DNA of 64,000 nt from Streptomyces sp. NRRL F-525 (GTDB taxonomy: Bacteria; Actinomycetota; Actinomycetes; Streptomycetales; Streptomycetaceae): contig NZ_JNXE01000004.1 of the NCBI RefSeq assembly GCF_000716605.1, positions 248,001-312,000 of the forward strand, in the 5' to 3' direction. Positions 1-10,304 of this stretch are shown piece by piece; position 1 is the first letter of the stretch, and every line of letters begins with the position of its first letter. Position numbers and translations under genes: made by a program. The notes under the pieces were generated by a model, which saw nothing but the letters and a program-made list of their open reading frames with translations, ran no database searches and was not told the DNA's origin.

Positions 1-472
1 TGAGGTTGTCGGCCTTGCGTCCTTCCGCCTCCACGACGGCCCGCTGCTCCGGCGAGAGATCGGGGCCTATCTCCGCCCAGAACGCCTCGCTCGTCTCGGA
101 CTTCCACTCGCCGTTCGGGCCGCGCCGCATGTACTTGGAGATCTCGGCCTCCTCGTACCGCTCGACGATCCCGTTGACCGTCTCGCCCTCGTCCGGCCCG
201 AACGCGGCTATGTAGACAAGGCCTTTGACCCGCGGGTCGCGGCCGACGTTGCTGATGACCGCGCCGCCGTAGGAGTGCCCGGCCAGCAGCACCGGGCCCG
301 TTGTCTCCTCCAACACAGCCGCCGTGTTGGCGACATCGTCCTCCAGGGAGGTCATCGGGTTGGTGACGGTGAACAGCCGGTGGCCGCGGGCTGCCAGCAG
401 GGGCTGCACCGCCGACCAGGTCGTCGGCCGTCCGCCGGCGCCGTGGACCAGCACGATGTCCATGCGGGTCAT
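1..472 (-). CDS. Alpha/beta hydrolase, C-terminus cut by window edge
   Basis: The first 157 residues of an alpha/beta-hydrolase-fold protein are visible; the frame stays open to position 1, so the end of the gene lies outside. The oxyanion-hole strand is VLVHGAGG (residues 7-14) and the nucleophile elbow is GHSYGG with Ser67. The acid and His of the triad are not in view. The start ATG overlaps the stop of the upstream permease gene in an ATGA junction, so the hydrolase is translationally coupled as the last visible gene of the transporter operon. This type resembles small cytosolic esterases of the EstC/salicylate-esterase-like family. Substrate is unknown; the coupling suggests it acts on whatever the importer brings in. 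Transporter ATPase genes are not seen here and may lie beyond it. Confidence 0.85.
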   Translation of the reverse strand, partial: MTRMDIVLVHGAGGRPTTWSAVQPLLAARGHRLFTVTNPMTSLEDDVANTAAVLEETTGPVLLAGHSYGGAVISNVGRDPRVKGLVYIAAFGPDEGETVNGIVERYEEAEISKYMRRGPNGEWKSETSEAFWAEIGPDLSPEQRAVVEAEGRKADNL

Positions 473-1539
473 CCTTTCCGTAGCCGCGGATCGAGGACCG
501 TGTACAGCAGGTCCACCGCGTGGTTGACCAGGGTGAAGAGGAGAGCGATGGCTAGCGCGGCGCCCTGCACGACGGGGTAGTCGCGTTGCAGGACGCCCTG
601 CACGAGCAGGCGGCCGACACCGGCGTACGAGAAGACCGTCTCGGTGATCACCGAACCGCCCAGCAGGGAGCCGAACTGGAGCCCGAGGACGGTCACGATG
701 GGCAGCCAGGAGTTGCGGAGAACGTGGTGGCGGATCACCACGCCCTCGCTCAGGCCCTTCATCCGGGCGGTGCGCACGAAGTCGTCGTCGAGGACCTCCA
801 GCACGGAGGCGCGCACGATGCGGGTGATGAACCCGGCCATCGAGAGCGCCAACGTGACGGCGGGCAGGATCAGATGCTGGATCCAGGGCCACACCAGCTC
901 GGGACGGTTCTGCAGAATCGCGTCCAGGAGAACGAAGTTGGTGGTCGGGTTGTAGTCCAGCGAGCTGGGCAGTCGGCCGAGCACCGGGAGCCAGCGCAGC
1001 CACACGCCGAACACCACGATGCCGAGGACACCGAGCGCGAACCAGGGCAGCGAGAAGCTCACCGTGGCCACGGCCCGGGTCGAGTTGTCGATCCAACTCC
1101 CCTTGCGCAGCGCGGCGATGACACCGGTGACGACCCCGAGCAGGACCGCGATCGTCATCGCCGCGAGCGTCAGCTCGATGGTGGCGGGGAGCGCGTCGCC
1201 GAGGAGGCCCAGGATGCTGTTGGAGCCGTAGAACGAGGTGCCGAGCCGTAGGTGTACCAAGTCGTTGAGGAAGCTGCCGTATTGGGCCAGGAGCGGTCGG
1301 TCGAGGCCGAGTGCCTTGTTGACGCGTGCCTCGTTCGCGGCCAGTTCGGACGCCGAGAGGTTGTTGCCGCCGGCCGCGAGCGAGGTCGCCGGTGAGCCGG
1401 GGAGCAGGCGCATCGCGAGGAACACCAGGCTGGCCAGCGCGAACAGGACGACGGGGATGACCGCGAGCCGTCGTAGGAACAACAGGGTTGTTCCCGCTGC
1501 CCACTTGGGGCGGGGGAGGGGGAGCAGTGCGGTGGTCAT
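469..1539 (-). CDS. ABC transporter permease, DppB/OppB type
   Basis: This 356-residue integral membrane protein has the layout of peptide/opine/nickel-type permeases. An N-terminal transmembrane helix is followed by the LPGSP segment typical of DppB proteins, a large extracytoplasmic loop and five further helices. The cytoplasmic EAA-like coupling loop lies near residues 240-270 (ARMKGLSEG, then HVLRNS). It would pair with the DppC-type permease encoded just upstream. Both junctions are overlapping start/stop pairs (ATGA), which indicates one transcript: binding protein, DppC, DppB, hydrolase. The imported substrate cannot be read from the permease. Confidence 0.93.
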   Translation of the reverse strand: MTTALLPLPRPKWAAGTTLLFLRRLAVIPVVLFALASLVFLAMRLLPGSPATSLAAGGNNLSASELAANEARVNKALGLDRPLLAQYGSFLNDLVHLRLGTSFYGSNSILGLLGDALPATIELTLAAMTIAVLLGVVTGVIAALRKGSWIDNSTRAVATVSFSLPWFALGVLGIVVFGVWLRWLPVLGRLPSSLDYNPTTNFVLLDAILQNRPELVWPWIQHLILPAVTLALSMAGFITRIVRASVLEVLDDDFVRTARMKGLSEGVVIRHHVLRNSWLPIVTVLGLQFGSLLGGSVITETVFSYAGVGRLLVQGVLQRDYPVVQGAALAIALLFTLVNHAVDLLYTVLDPRLRKG

Positions 1540-2447
1540 GCCGGCCCCCGTACGTCGAGGGCGTCGCGCAGGTCGTCGCCGACGAAGTTGCAGGCGACGA
1601 CGAACAGGAGCGTGAACGTCGCGGGCAGGACGACCAGTCGGGGTGCCGTGTAGAGGAACTCCTGTCCCGCCTGGACCATGTAGCCCCAGTCGGGCTGCGG
1701 CGGTTGGATGCCCAGGCCGAGGTAGGAGAGACCGGCGGCGAAACCCGCCGCGATCGACAGCGTCATCACGACCTGCGCGAGCATCGGGCCCGCGATGTTC
1801 GGGAGGAGTTCGCGGGCGAGGATGCGCGGGGTGCGGGTGCCGCCCAGCTTGGAGGCGACGACGTAGTCACGCGCCGCCTCACGGGCCGTCAGGGCGCGGG
1901 CGAGTCGGGCCAGACCGGGCGCGAGCGACACGCCGATGCCGAAGACCAGGCTGACCGTGCCCGGTCCCGCTGCCGCCACGAGCAGGATCACCAGCAGGAT
2001 GGACGGGAACGCGAGCGCGAGGTCCACGATCCGCATCAGGACCTGCTCCACGACACCGCCCAAGTACCCGGCGACGAGCCCGATCCCGGTGCCGACGACC
2101 GCCGCGAGCGCGGTCGCCGCGAACGCCACGAGCAGCAACGGCCGGGCGCCGTGCACGAGTCGGGCGAACTCGTCCCGGCCCAGGTCGTCCGTGCCGAACA
2201 GATGGCCGGACGACCCCATGGGCAGCAGTGCCGACGACGTCTGCCGTAGCGGGTCCGCCTGCACGAACAGGGGTCCTGCGACGGCGATCAGCACCAGCGC
2301 GAGGAGGACGAGCCAGGACAGCACGGCCGGCCAGGACCGCGCCAACCGGCGGCGACGCCAGGCGGCGAGGACCATCCGCCCGATGGACGGGGACGAAGAA
2401 GGCCCCACGGTCGCCACGGGTGGTGGAGCGGTCGTGGTGTCAGACAC
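1536..2447 (-). CDS. ABC transporter permease, DppC/OppC type
   Basis: This 303-residue permease has an N-terminal cytoplasmic tail rich in Pro and Arg, a first membrane helix, the GTDDLGRDEFARLVHGAR segment diagnostic of DppC/OppC proteins, and an EAA loop near residues 195-215 (ASKLGGTRTPRIL). It is the partner of the DppB-type permease that follows. The start is a GTG at 2447, set by overlap with the TGA of the binding-protein gene. No ATP-binding subunit is encoded within the visible part of the operon. Confidence 0.93.
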   Translation of the reverse strand: MSDTTTAPPPVATVGPSSSPSIGRMVLAAWRRRRLARSWPAVLSWLVLLALVLIAVAGPLFVQADPLRQTSSALLPMGSSGHLFGTDDLGRDEFARLVHGARPLLLVAFAATALAAVVGTGIGLVAGYLGGVVEQVLMRIVDLALAFPSILLVILLVAAAGPGTVSLVFGIGVSLAPGLARLARALTAREAARDYVVASKLGGTRTPRILARELLPNIAGPMLAQVVMTLSIAAGFAAGLSYLGLGIQPPQPDWGYMVQAGQEFLYTAPRLVVLPATFTLLFVVACNFVGDDLRDALDVRGPA

Positions 2448-4095
2448 TGGCCTTCTCCATGTAACAGCGGTGGTTGGCCAGTGCCGCCGTGTTCATGTGC
2501 TTCACCTTTGAGCCGCTCACCACGAGGTTGGCGAAGCAGGCCAGCATCGACAGCACCATGTAGTCCTCGGCCCAACGGCGCTGGATCTTCGTGTAGGCGG
2601 CCGTGCGCTGGGCGCCGAGGGGAAGGTTCTTGGCCGTGTCCAGCTCCGCCTGGAGCGAGGCTGCGTCCTTGAGCGTGTCCATGCCGGTGATGGTCGCGCC
2701 GTAGAGACCGGTGGGGCTGGCCATGGCGCCGACCATGTCGTTGGCGTCCGGAACGTAGGTGTTGCGCTCCCAGATCATCAGGTCGTGGTAGTCGTCCTTG
2801 CCGTCGAGGAGCCGGGTGAAATAGGTGGCCGGGTCGACGGAGGTGGTGACCACCTTGAAGCCGACGTCGGTCAGGTTCTGGGCGACGATCTGCGCGGCCT
2901 TCGGGTGCCAGGAGTCGCTCGCCGCCATGAGCCGGATACGACGGCCGCCCGCGCCCGCCTCGGCGACGAGCTTCTTCGCCGTGGCCGTGTCCTGCGTGCT
3001 GAGGTCGGCGAGGCTCGTGTCGTAGCCGCTCTGCGCGGGCGGGATGGCGTAGCCCCCGGGCAGCGCGCCGACGCCGTAGAAGGCCTGGTCGAGGATGGAC
3101 TTGCGGTCGATCGCGAGGTTGATGGCCTGGCGGACCTTGAGTTCGGGGACGCGGCGGGCGTCGATCATCAGGATCGCGTTGGCGTTGTACGGCGTCTTGT
3201 AGACCGTCACCGAGTCGTCCTTGCGCAGCTGCGCGGCGGCTGAGTACGGGGTGAACTGCGTGGCCGAGATGTCGCCGCTGAGCAGGGAACTGACGATGGT
3301 CGACGGGTCCTGGACCTGGCGCAGCACCAGCCGGTCGACCGGCGGTCTGCCCAGGCGGAAGTCGTCGAAGGCCGTGAGGGTGATCGACTGGCCGGAGGTG
3401 GCGGCGGAGAAGGCGAACGGGCCGGTGCCGACGAGGTGCTTGCCGATGTCGGCGCCGTACTTCTTCAGCGCGGCCTTCGAGATGATGCGGCCGCCGATGT
3501 CGGAGAGCTGGCCGAGGGTGGTGCGGTCCGGCTTCTTGAGGACCATCTTCACGGTCATGTCGTCCGGGGCGGTCAGCGAGGCGACGTTCGCGCCGAGGTC
3601 GGACAGCGGGCGGGTGGCGCCCTTGGGGAGCGTCTTGTCCTTCTCGTCGAACTGCCGCCCCAGGCTGGCCAGGACGTCCGCCGAGGTGAGCGTGGTGCCG
3701 TCGTGGAACTTGACGCCCTCGCGCAGGGCGAAGGTGTACGTGAGCTGGTCGTCGGAGATCGTCCAGCTCTTGGCCAGGTCCGGGGTGGGCTCGTTCGTCT
3801 CGAAGGAGATGAAGGTCAGGCCCCGGCAGATGCAGTCGACGGCCATCCAGTCGCCCAACGAGGTGTAGAACGACGGGTCGTTGACCGCGCTGGTGGCGTC
3901 GATGGCCAGGGTCAGCGTGCCGCCCTTGCTGCTTCCCTTGGCGTCGTCGGCCGCGGCACCACAGGCGCTGAGCAGGGCGGGGAGCCCGAAGCCGACTCCC
4001 ACGCCGAGGAGCCCGGCGCCCCGGAGCATGGTGCGGCGCGACGCCGTCGACGGGGCGGAGCCGGGTGAGGACGATCCAGCTGACTGGTCCGGCAT
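2440..4095 (-). CDS. ABC transporter substrate-binding lipoprotein, SBP_bac_5 family
   Basis: This is an extracellular solute-binding protein of about 551 residues, family 5 (peptides, opines, nickel chelates). The N-terminus carries twin arginines (SRRTMLRGAG) and a lipobox ending LLSACGAA, so it is probably a Tat-exported lipoprotein. The ATG at 4095 is preferred over the upstream in-frame start at 4176 because a clear Shine-Dalgarno (GGAGG) sits just upstream and the signal peptide then has normal length. It is first in a tightly coupled operon with two permeases and a hydrolase. Two GGATCY elements 21 bp apart lie 30-60 bp upstream and are matched in front of the neighbouring lactonase-like gene, suggesting common control. 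Confidence 0.92.
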   Translation of the reverse strand: MPDQSAGSSSPGSAPSTASRRTMLRGAGLLGVGVGFGLPALLSACGAAADDAKGSSKGGTLTLAIDATSAVNDPSFYTSLGDWMAVDCICRGLTFISFETNEPTPDLAKSWTISDDQLTYTFALREGVKFHDGTTLTSADVLASLGRQFDEKDKTLPKGATRPLSDLGANVASLTAPDDMTVKMVLKKPDRTTLGQLSDIGGRIISKAALKKYGADIGKHLVGTGPFAFSAATSGQSITLTAFDDFRLGRPPVDRLVLRQVQDPSTIVSSLLSGDISATQFTPYSAAAQLRKDDSVTVYKTPYNANAILMIDARRVPELKVRQAINLAIDRKSILDQAFYGVGALPGGYAIPPAQSGYDTSLADLSTQDTATAKKLVAEAGAGGRRIRLMAASDSWHPKAAQIVAQNLTDVGFKVVTTSVDPATYFTRLLDGKDDYHDLMIWERNTYVPDANDMVGAMASPTGLYGATITGMDTLKDAASLQAELDTAKNLPLGAQRTAAYTKIQRRWAEDYMVLSMLACFANLVVSGSKVKHMNTAALANHRCYMEKASV

Positions 4096-4127
4096 GTGGG
4101 CCTCCTTGGGCACCGATCCTCGAATAA

Positions 4128-4159
4128 TGGATCTCAAAGTGTCGAGATTGGATCCAAAA
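4128..4159 (-). promoter_or_regulatory. Putative operator upstream of the importer operon
   Basis: Two elements, TGGATCTCAAA (4128-4138) and TGGATCCAAAA (4149-4159), have their GGATC cores exactly 21 bp apart, about two helical turns. As an inverted repeat, the 9-bp arms match at about 6 of 9 positions around a 9-bp spacer. A better copy with the same 21-bp phasing lies at 5172-5198 before the metallo-beta-lactamase gene. The binding regulator is not identified. Confidence 0.5.
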
Positions 4160-4248
4160 ACATGTTCACGGGCCACAGAGTCCCTCTCGTGTCCCGGGTG
4201 TTAAAGGCGTGTGAACCGGGCCGCGGGTCTGGCGCCGGTCGATGCCGG

Positions 4249-5052
4249 CTATGCGCTCGGTCGGCCCATGCGTCGGATCAACTCCGGCCAGACCAAGGGG
4301 TCATGACCGGGGATGAGCTCGTAACCGCGTTCCGTCGCGATGCTTTTGAGGCGGCGGATGGGTTCGAGGGTGCTCGCCGGGTCGACACCGATCGAGGCGC
4401 CGATCGGGCGCTCGTGCTCGATGTTCTCGGTGAGATCGGCGGCGTCGAAGGCGAACACGAAGCCGCCGCCGTCCGCGAGGTCGACGACGAAACTCTGGTG
4501 CCCGGGGGTGTGCCCGGCGGTCAGTACGGCGGTCACACCGGGGGCCAACTCGACGTCCCCGTCGGCCTGTTGCCAGTCGATGCGCGGGTCGTCGAAGTCG
4601 ACGCGGAAGATCGAGTGCCGCTCGACCTCCGGCCGCCCGGACAGGCCGTAGGCGAGTTCCTCGCGTTGTACGTGCACCGGCACCCGCCCCGCGAAGTGCT
4701 TGAGCCCGCCCGCGTGGTCGGCGTGCAGATGGCTGAGGGCCACGGCGTGGATCGCGTCCATCGGGATGCGGGCCGCGTCGAGTGCCTCCTCCAGGGGCTC
4801 GCCCGGGCCCGGCAGGATCGGCCGGTAGTTGGGGGAGCCGTAGAAGCGGCGGCGCAGGGCCGGGTCCCGGATCAGTGCCGTGTTGAAGCCGGTGTCGAGC
4901 AGCAGCCAGCCGCCGTCGCACTCCAGGAGCACGGCCGGTACGGGTTCACGCAGCCGTTCCTCGTACGGGGCGCCGTGCACGGAGACGGACTTGGGGAGCT
5001 CCTCCCAGCCCAGCAGCAGGGGCACGATCCTGCGTACGCCGTGGCGGGTCAT
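4249..5052 (-). CDS. Metallo-beta-lactamase-fold hydrolase, AHL-lactonase-like
   Basis: This 267-residue MBL-fold protein has the zinc-binding signature HLHADH (His108, His110, Asp112, His113), followed by GHTPGH (residues 180-185), a central Asp in AFDAAD near 203, and a C-terminal GHD. The SHLHADHAGG form and the length fit the AiiA/AttM group, which opens lactone rings such as N-acyl-homoserine lactones. Gram-positive relatives also act on other lactones, so gamma-butyrolactone or opine-derived lactones are alternatives. No strong ribosome site is seen before the ATG. The upstream inverted repeat at 5172-5198 matches the importer's operator, so the enzyme and importer may form one regulon. 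Confidence 0.85.
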   Translation of the reverse strand: MTRHGVRRIVPLLLGWEELPKSVSVHGAPYEERLREPVPAVLLECDGGWLLLDTGFNTALIRDPALRRRFYGSPNYRPILPGPGEPLEEALDAARIPMDAIHAVALSHLHADHAGGLKHFAGRVPVHVQREELAYGLSGRPEVERHSIFRVDFDDPRIDWQQADGDVELAPGVTAVLTAGHTPGHQSFVVDLADGGGFVFAFDAADLTENIEHERPIGASIGVDPASTLEPIRRLKSIATERGYELIPGHDPLVWPELIRRMGRPSA

Positions 5053-5171
5053 GAGGGGTGCGGGTGGGGCGGCTGGCGCATGGGCGTGATCCGTTCCGGG
5101 AGTGCATCATGAACGCCTGCGGGAGTGGGGGCTCGCCTGCGCGGGGATCGTCTGGGGGGGATCTGCCATGA

Positions 5172-5198
5172 GGATCCACACTTTAAGGATGTGGATCC
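5172..5198 (-). promoter_or_regulatory. Perfect inverted repeat, putative operator of the lactonase-like gene
   Basis: GGATCCACA (5172-5180) and TGTGGATCC (5190-5198) are perfect 9-bp inverted arms around a 9-bp spacer. The two GGATCC cores are 21 bp apart, the same phasing as at 4128-4159. The site lies about 120 bp upstream of the ATG at 5052, a plausible promoter position. Confidence 0.6.
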
Positions 5199-5244
5199 CA
5201 AAGGCGGTTGCGGGGAGGTGAACAAGTTCTCTCCCACCCCCTTT

Positions 5245-5796
5245 TCAGACCGTCCTGCCGCGCAGCGTCTCCTTCTTGGCCCGGTTTCCGCAGGTGCCCA
5301 TGGAGCACCAACGGCGGTTTCCGGGGCGGGAGGTGTCCAGGAACAGGGCGCCGCAGTTCTGGCCGGCGCAGTTGCGGAGGCGGGTGAGCGACGGGGTGGT
5401 GACGAGGTCCAGGGCGTCGCGGGCGACGAGGGCGAGGGTGGCCCGGACGGGGTCGTCGGCCCGCCAGGCGAGGTGTCCCGCCGGGTCGAGGCTCGGCACG
5501 GGGACGGGGTGCGCGGCGGCCGAGTTGACCAGGTCGCGGGAGTGGGTGTCGGGCGTCCGGTCGGCTCGCGCGGCGGTGATCAGGGCGTGGACGGCCTCCC
5601 GCAGCTCACGCGCGTACGCGGAATCGGGCTGCCCTGTGGCGTCAGTACAAGGACCGCACTGCCGCACCCACGCCAACAACGCCTCGGCGTCCGGGAGTTC
5701 CTCCACCACGCCGGGGGAGCCGCGGTGGCGCAGGGTGCGGACGAAGTCCAGGCAGGGGCGGCCGGCGCCCTGGCGGAAGCGGGGAGTTGCTGGCAC
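5245..5796 (-). CDS. CGNR zinc-finger / ABATE-domain transcriptional regulator
   Basis: This 183-residue protein has an N-terminal ABATE-like domain (CLDFVRTL near residues 14-21). It ends in a CGNR zinc finger with paired cysteines C-x4-C (CAGQNC) and C-x4-C (CSMGTC) followed by GNRAKK. Such proteins are presumed stress-linked DNA-binding regulators in actinomycetes. It starts with GTG and diverges from an MFS exporter gene. A pair of perfect 11-bp inverted arms lies in the shared promoter region, so it probably controls the exporter and itself. The ligand is unknown. Confidence 0.88.
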   Translation of the reverse strand: MPATPRFRQGAGRPCLDFVRTLRHRGSPGVVEELPDAEALLAWVRQCGPCTDATGQPDSAYARELREAVHALITAARADRTPDTHSRDLVNSAAAHPVPVPSLDPAGHLAWRADDPVRATLALVARDALDLVTTPSLTRLRNCAGQNCGALFLDTSRPGNRRWCSMGTCGNRAKKETLRGRTV

Positions 5797-5815
5797 GGGT
5801 CCACCCTACTCCCGT

Positions 5816-5886
5816 AGAACCGGTTTAAGTGGTGCCGTGGGACGGGCTCGCCTGCTACCGTCACCCGAACCAGTCAAACCGGTTCT
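5816..5886. promoter_or_regulatory. Inverted-repeat pair between CGNR regulator and MFS exporter
   Basis: AGAACCGGTTT (5816-5826) and AAACCGGTTCT (5876-5886) are exact reverse complements 60 bp apart, and each contains the palindrome AACCGGTT. Each copy sits next to one of the two divergent start codons. This is the arrangement expected for a regulator binding two sites to control both genes. Confidence 0.6.
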
Positions 5887-5902
5887 CACGTGAGGTGTGT
5901 CC

Positions 5903-7120
5903 GTGCCCCGCTGGGTGATCCTCGTTCTGTCCCTCGCCTGTGGTGTGGGCGTCTCGACCATCTACTTCCCGCAGGCGATCAGCTCGCTCGTCGCCGCCGA
6001 CCTGGGCGTCTCCACCGGCTCGGCCGCCCTCGTCGTCACGGCGGCCCAGTTCGGGTACGCGGCCGGCATCTTCCTCCTCGTCCCCCTCGGCGACCGGCTC
6101 CCGCACCGCCCTCTGATCGTCACCCTGCTCGTGCTCACCGCCGCCGGACTGCTCGCCGCGAGCGCCGCGCCCTCGCTCCCGCTGCTCGTCGCCGCGAGCG
6201 CGGTCACCGGCGTGACGACCGTCGTGCCGCAGATCATCATCCCGATGGCCGCCGGACTCGTACCCGCCGAACGCCGCGGAGCCGTCACCGGCACCCTCCT
6301 CAGCGGCCTGATCGGTGGCATCCTCCTGGCCCGCACCTTCAGCGGCACCCTCGGCGAGAGGTTCGGCTGGCGGGCGCCGTACGTCGTGGCCGCGGTGATC
6401 GTCCTGGCCCTGGCCGCGATCCTCTCCCGGGTCGTCCCCGTCACCACACCGTCCACGCGCCACAGCTACCCGTCCCTGATAGCCGCGCCCCTGAGCTTGC
6501 TGCGCGCCGAACCCGACCTCCGCCGCTCCTGCCTCTACCAGGCCACCGTCTTCGCCGGCTTCAGCGCCGCCTGGACCACGCTCACTCTCCTTGTCACCGG
6601 ACCGACGTACGGCATGGGCGCCCAGACGGTGGGCGTCCTCGGACTGGTCGGCGCGGCCAGCATGTTCAGCACGCCGCTCGCCGGGCGCCTCGCCGACCGC
6701 AGGGGTCCCGACACGGTCACCCTCCTCGCCATGCTCGGCACGATCGCGTCGGCGGCGGTGCTCGTGCCCGCCTACCGGGGAGGCACGACCGGGCTGCTGG
6801 TCCTGGCCGCGGGCATGCTGCTGCTCGACGTGGCCGTCCAGTCCGGCCAGGTCGCCAACCAGGCCCGCATCTTCGCGCTGCGGCCCGAGGCCCGGGCGCG
6901 TATCAACACCGCCTACATGACCTGCGCGTTCCTCGGCGGCAGCGCGGGTTCCTGGCTCGGCGTGCGCACGTACGACCGGTTCGGCTGGCGGGGTGTGACG
7001 GGCTTGGTCGCCGCGCTGGCCGTGATGGGGCTGGGCCGTCATCTGCGGCACGTGTACCAGCGCAGGAGGCGACCGGACCGGTCAGGATTCGAGAAGCGCG
7101 AGGCCACGCATCGCCCGTAG
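5903..7120 (+). CDS. MFS transporter
   Basis: This 12-helix major facilitator protein of about 405 residues is the drug-efflux size class. The loop between helices 2 and 3 carries the motif-A remnant PLGDRLPHRP, with a second LADRRGPD in the C-terminal half. GTG 5903 is chosen over GTG 5897 because the GAGG ribosome site has proper spacing only to 5903. It diverges from the CGNR regulator across the 5816-5886 operator pair and is followed by a UvrA-like resistance ATPase. This hints at export of a toxic compound, but the substrate cannot be deduced. Confidence 0.9.
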   Translation: MPRWVILVLSLACGVGVSTIYFPQAISSLVAADLGVSTGSAALVVTAAQFGYAAGIFLLVPLGDRLPHRPLIVTLLVLTAAGLLAASAAPSLPLLVAASAVTGVTTVVPQIIIPMAAGLVPAERRGAVTGTLLSGLIGGILLARTFSGTLGERFGWRAPYVVAAVIVLALAAILSRVVPVTTPSTRHSYPSLIAAPLSLLRAEPDLRRSCLYQATVFAGFSAAWTTLTLLVTGPTYGMGAQTVGVLGLVGAASMFSTPLAGRLADRRGPDTVTLLAMLGTIASAAVLVPAYRGGTTGLLVLAAGMLLLDVAVQSGQVANQARIFALRPEARARINTAYMTCAFLGGSAGSWLGVRTYDRFGWRGVTGLVAALAVMGLGRHLRHVYQRRRRPDRSGFEKREATHRP

Positions 7121-7251
7121 CGTGACCGCCATGGACGTCACCGCGCATCGATGCCGGAAGCGGACGTACCGCTCGAAGCTTGGTTAGATCGAGCCGGGCG
7201 ATGACCGCCGAGCGACTGTCGGCGGCCCGGCACAGACGGAGGGAAGGCACG

Positions 7252-9642
<2,391 letters not shown>

Positions 9643-10304
9643 GCGCCGCGGCCTCAGCGCAGGGTGGCGACCGCCGTGCCGTGGAGCGAGGCGTGCACCG
9701 GCGCCGAGGACCCGGACCGGCCGGACCGGTATGCGCGGTTCATGGGGCGTGAGCGCGTCGGCCTGAAGGCGGCGGTGTCATGGGCGCCGTCGTCTCCTTG
9801 GAGAACACACCCTTTGTCCCCGGAGAGACCCTCCGCGCCAACTCCGGCCTGCGCGAAGGGCGTTGGGGGCGCGGCAGCCGAACTCGCCGTAGTGGTGGCC
9901 TTTGTGGGCAGTGGTGGCGAAGTATCGATTCGGCTAACACCCATCCAGGTTGTGTAGGAATTGTGTCAGTGGCGTGATTGAATCATGCACAACTCGGCCT
10001 GGTGGCTTGAAGTCGACCGTTCGGTTCCCCGTGTCCTGAGCTTCTCAGCAGGATGTCCGCGCGCTCGTGCAGGTCCGCCCGGCCGAGCCGGTACGAACGT
10101 GCGGCAGGGGCGGGAGTGGTCGATCCGCGCGCGCCCCTGCCGTAGCGCACCCTTTGTTCCCGCGCCCCTCCTGACCGGAGGCCCGCGCCCGGCAGGAACC
10201 GCAATCGTCAGCGGTCCGCCGGACGGGAGCGTGCGCCGCGTCACCGTGCCGGCACACCGCGACTGCGGTGCCGCCTGCCGTCACGTACGTGAAGGGAACC
10301 GTCC
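9643..10304. other. Gene-poor 660-bp region
   Basis: No convincing coding sequence is seen; short ORFs here occur in several overlapping frames with no recognisable domain. A 15-nt direct repeat with one mismatch (starting CACCCTTTGT) lies at 9808-9822 and 10148-10162, 340 bp apart. A strong hairpin at 10102-10142 precedes the MHYT gene. The region may carry that gene's promoter or leader, or the remains of a lost gene. Confidence 0.5.
10102..10142 (+). promoter_or_regulatory. Strong hairpin in the upstream region of the MHYT gene
   Basis: CGGCAGGGGCG (10102-10112) and CGCCCCTGCCG (10132-10142) form a perfect 11-bp stem with a 19-nt loop, about 160 bp upstream of the MHYT start codon. It could be an intrinsic terminator or attenuator, or a folded 5' leader. 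There is no following T tract, as is usual in Streptomyces. Confidence 0.45.

Noticed and set aside
5861..7051. 396-residue minus-strand open frame over the MFS gene
   Set aside because: Gly/Glu/Asp-rich antisense shadow; the plus-strand frame has 12 membrane helices and a regulated promoter.
9654..9944. Short minus-strand ORF in the gene-poor region
   Set aside because: Several frames are equally open, no start has a good ribosome site and no family resemblance was seen; kept only as part of the gene-poor region.
9808..10162. 15-nt direct repeat (CACCCTTTGT core) as a mobile-element or riboswitch signature
   Set aside because: Only two imperfect copies, no transposase, no conserved riboswitch core recognised.
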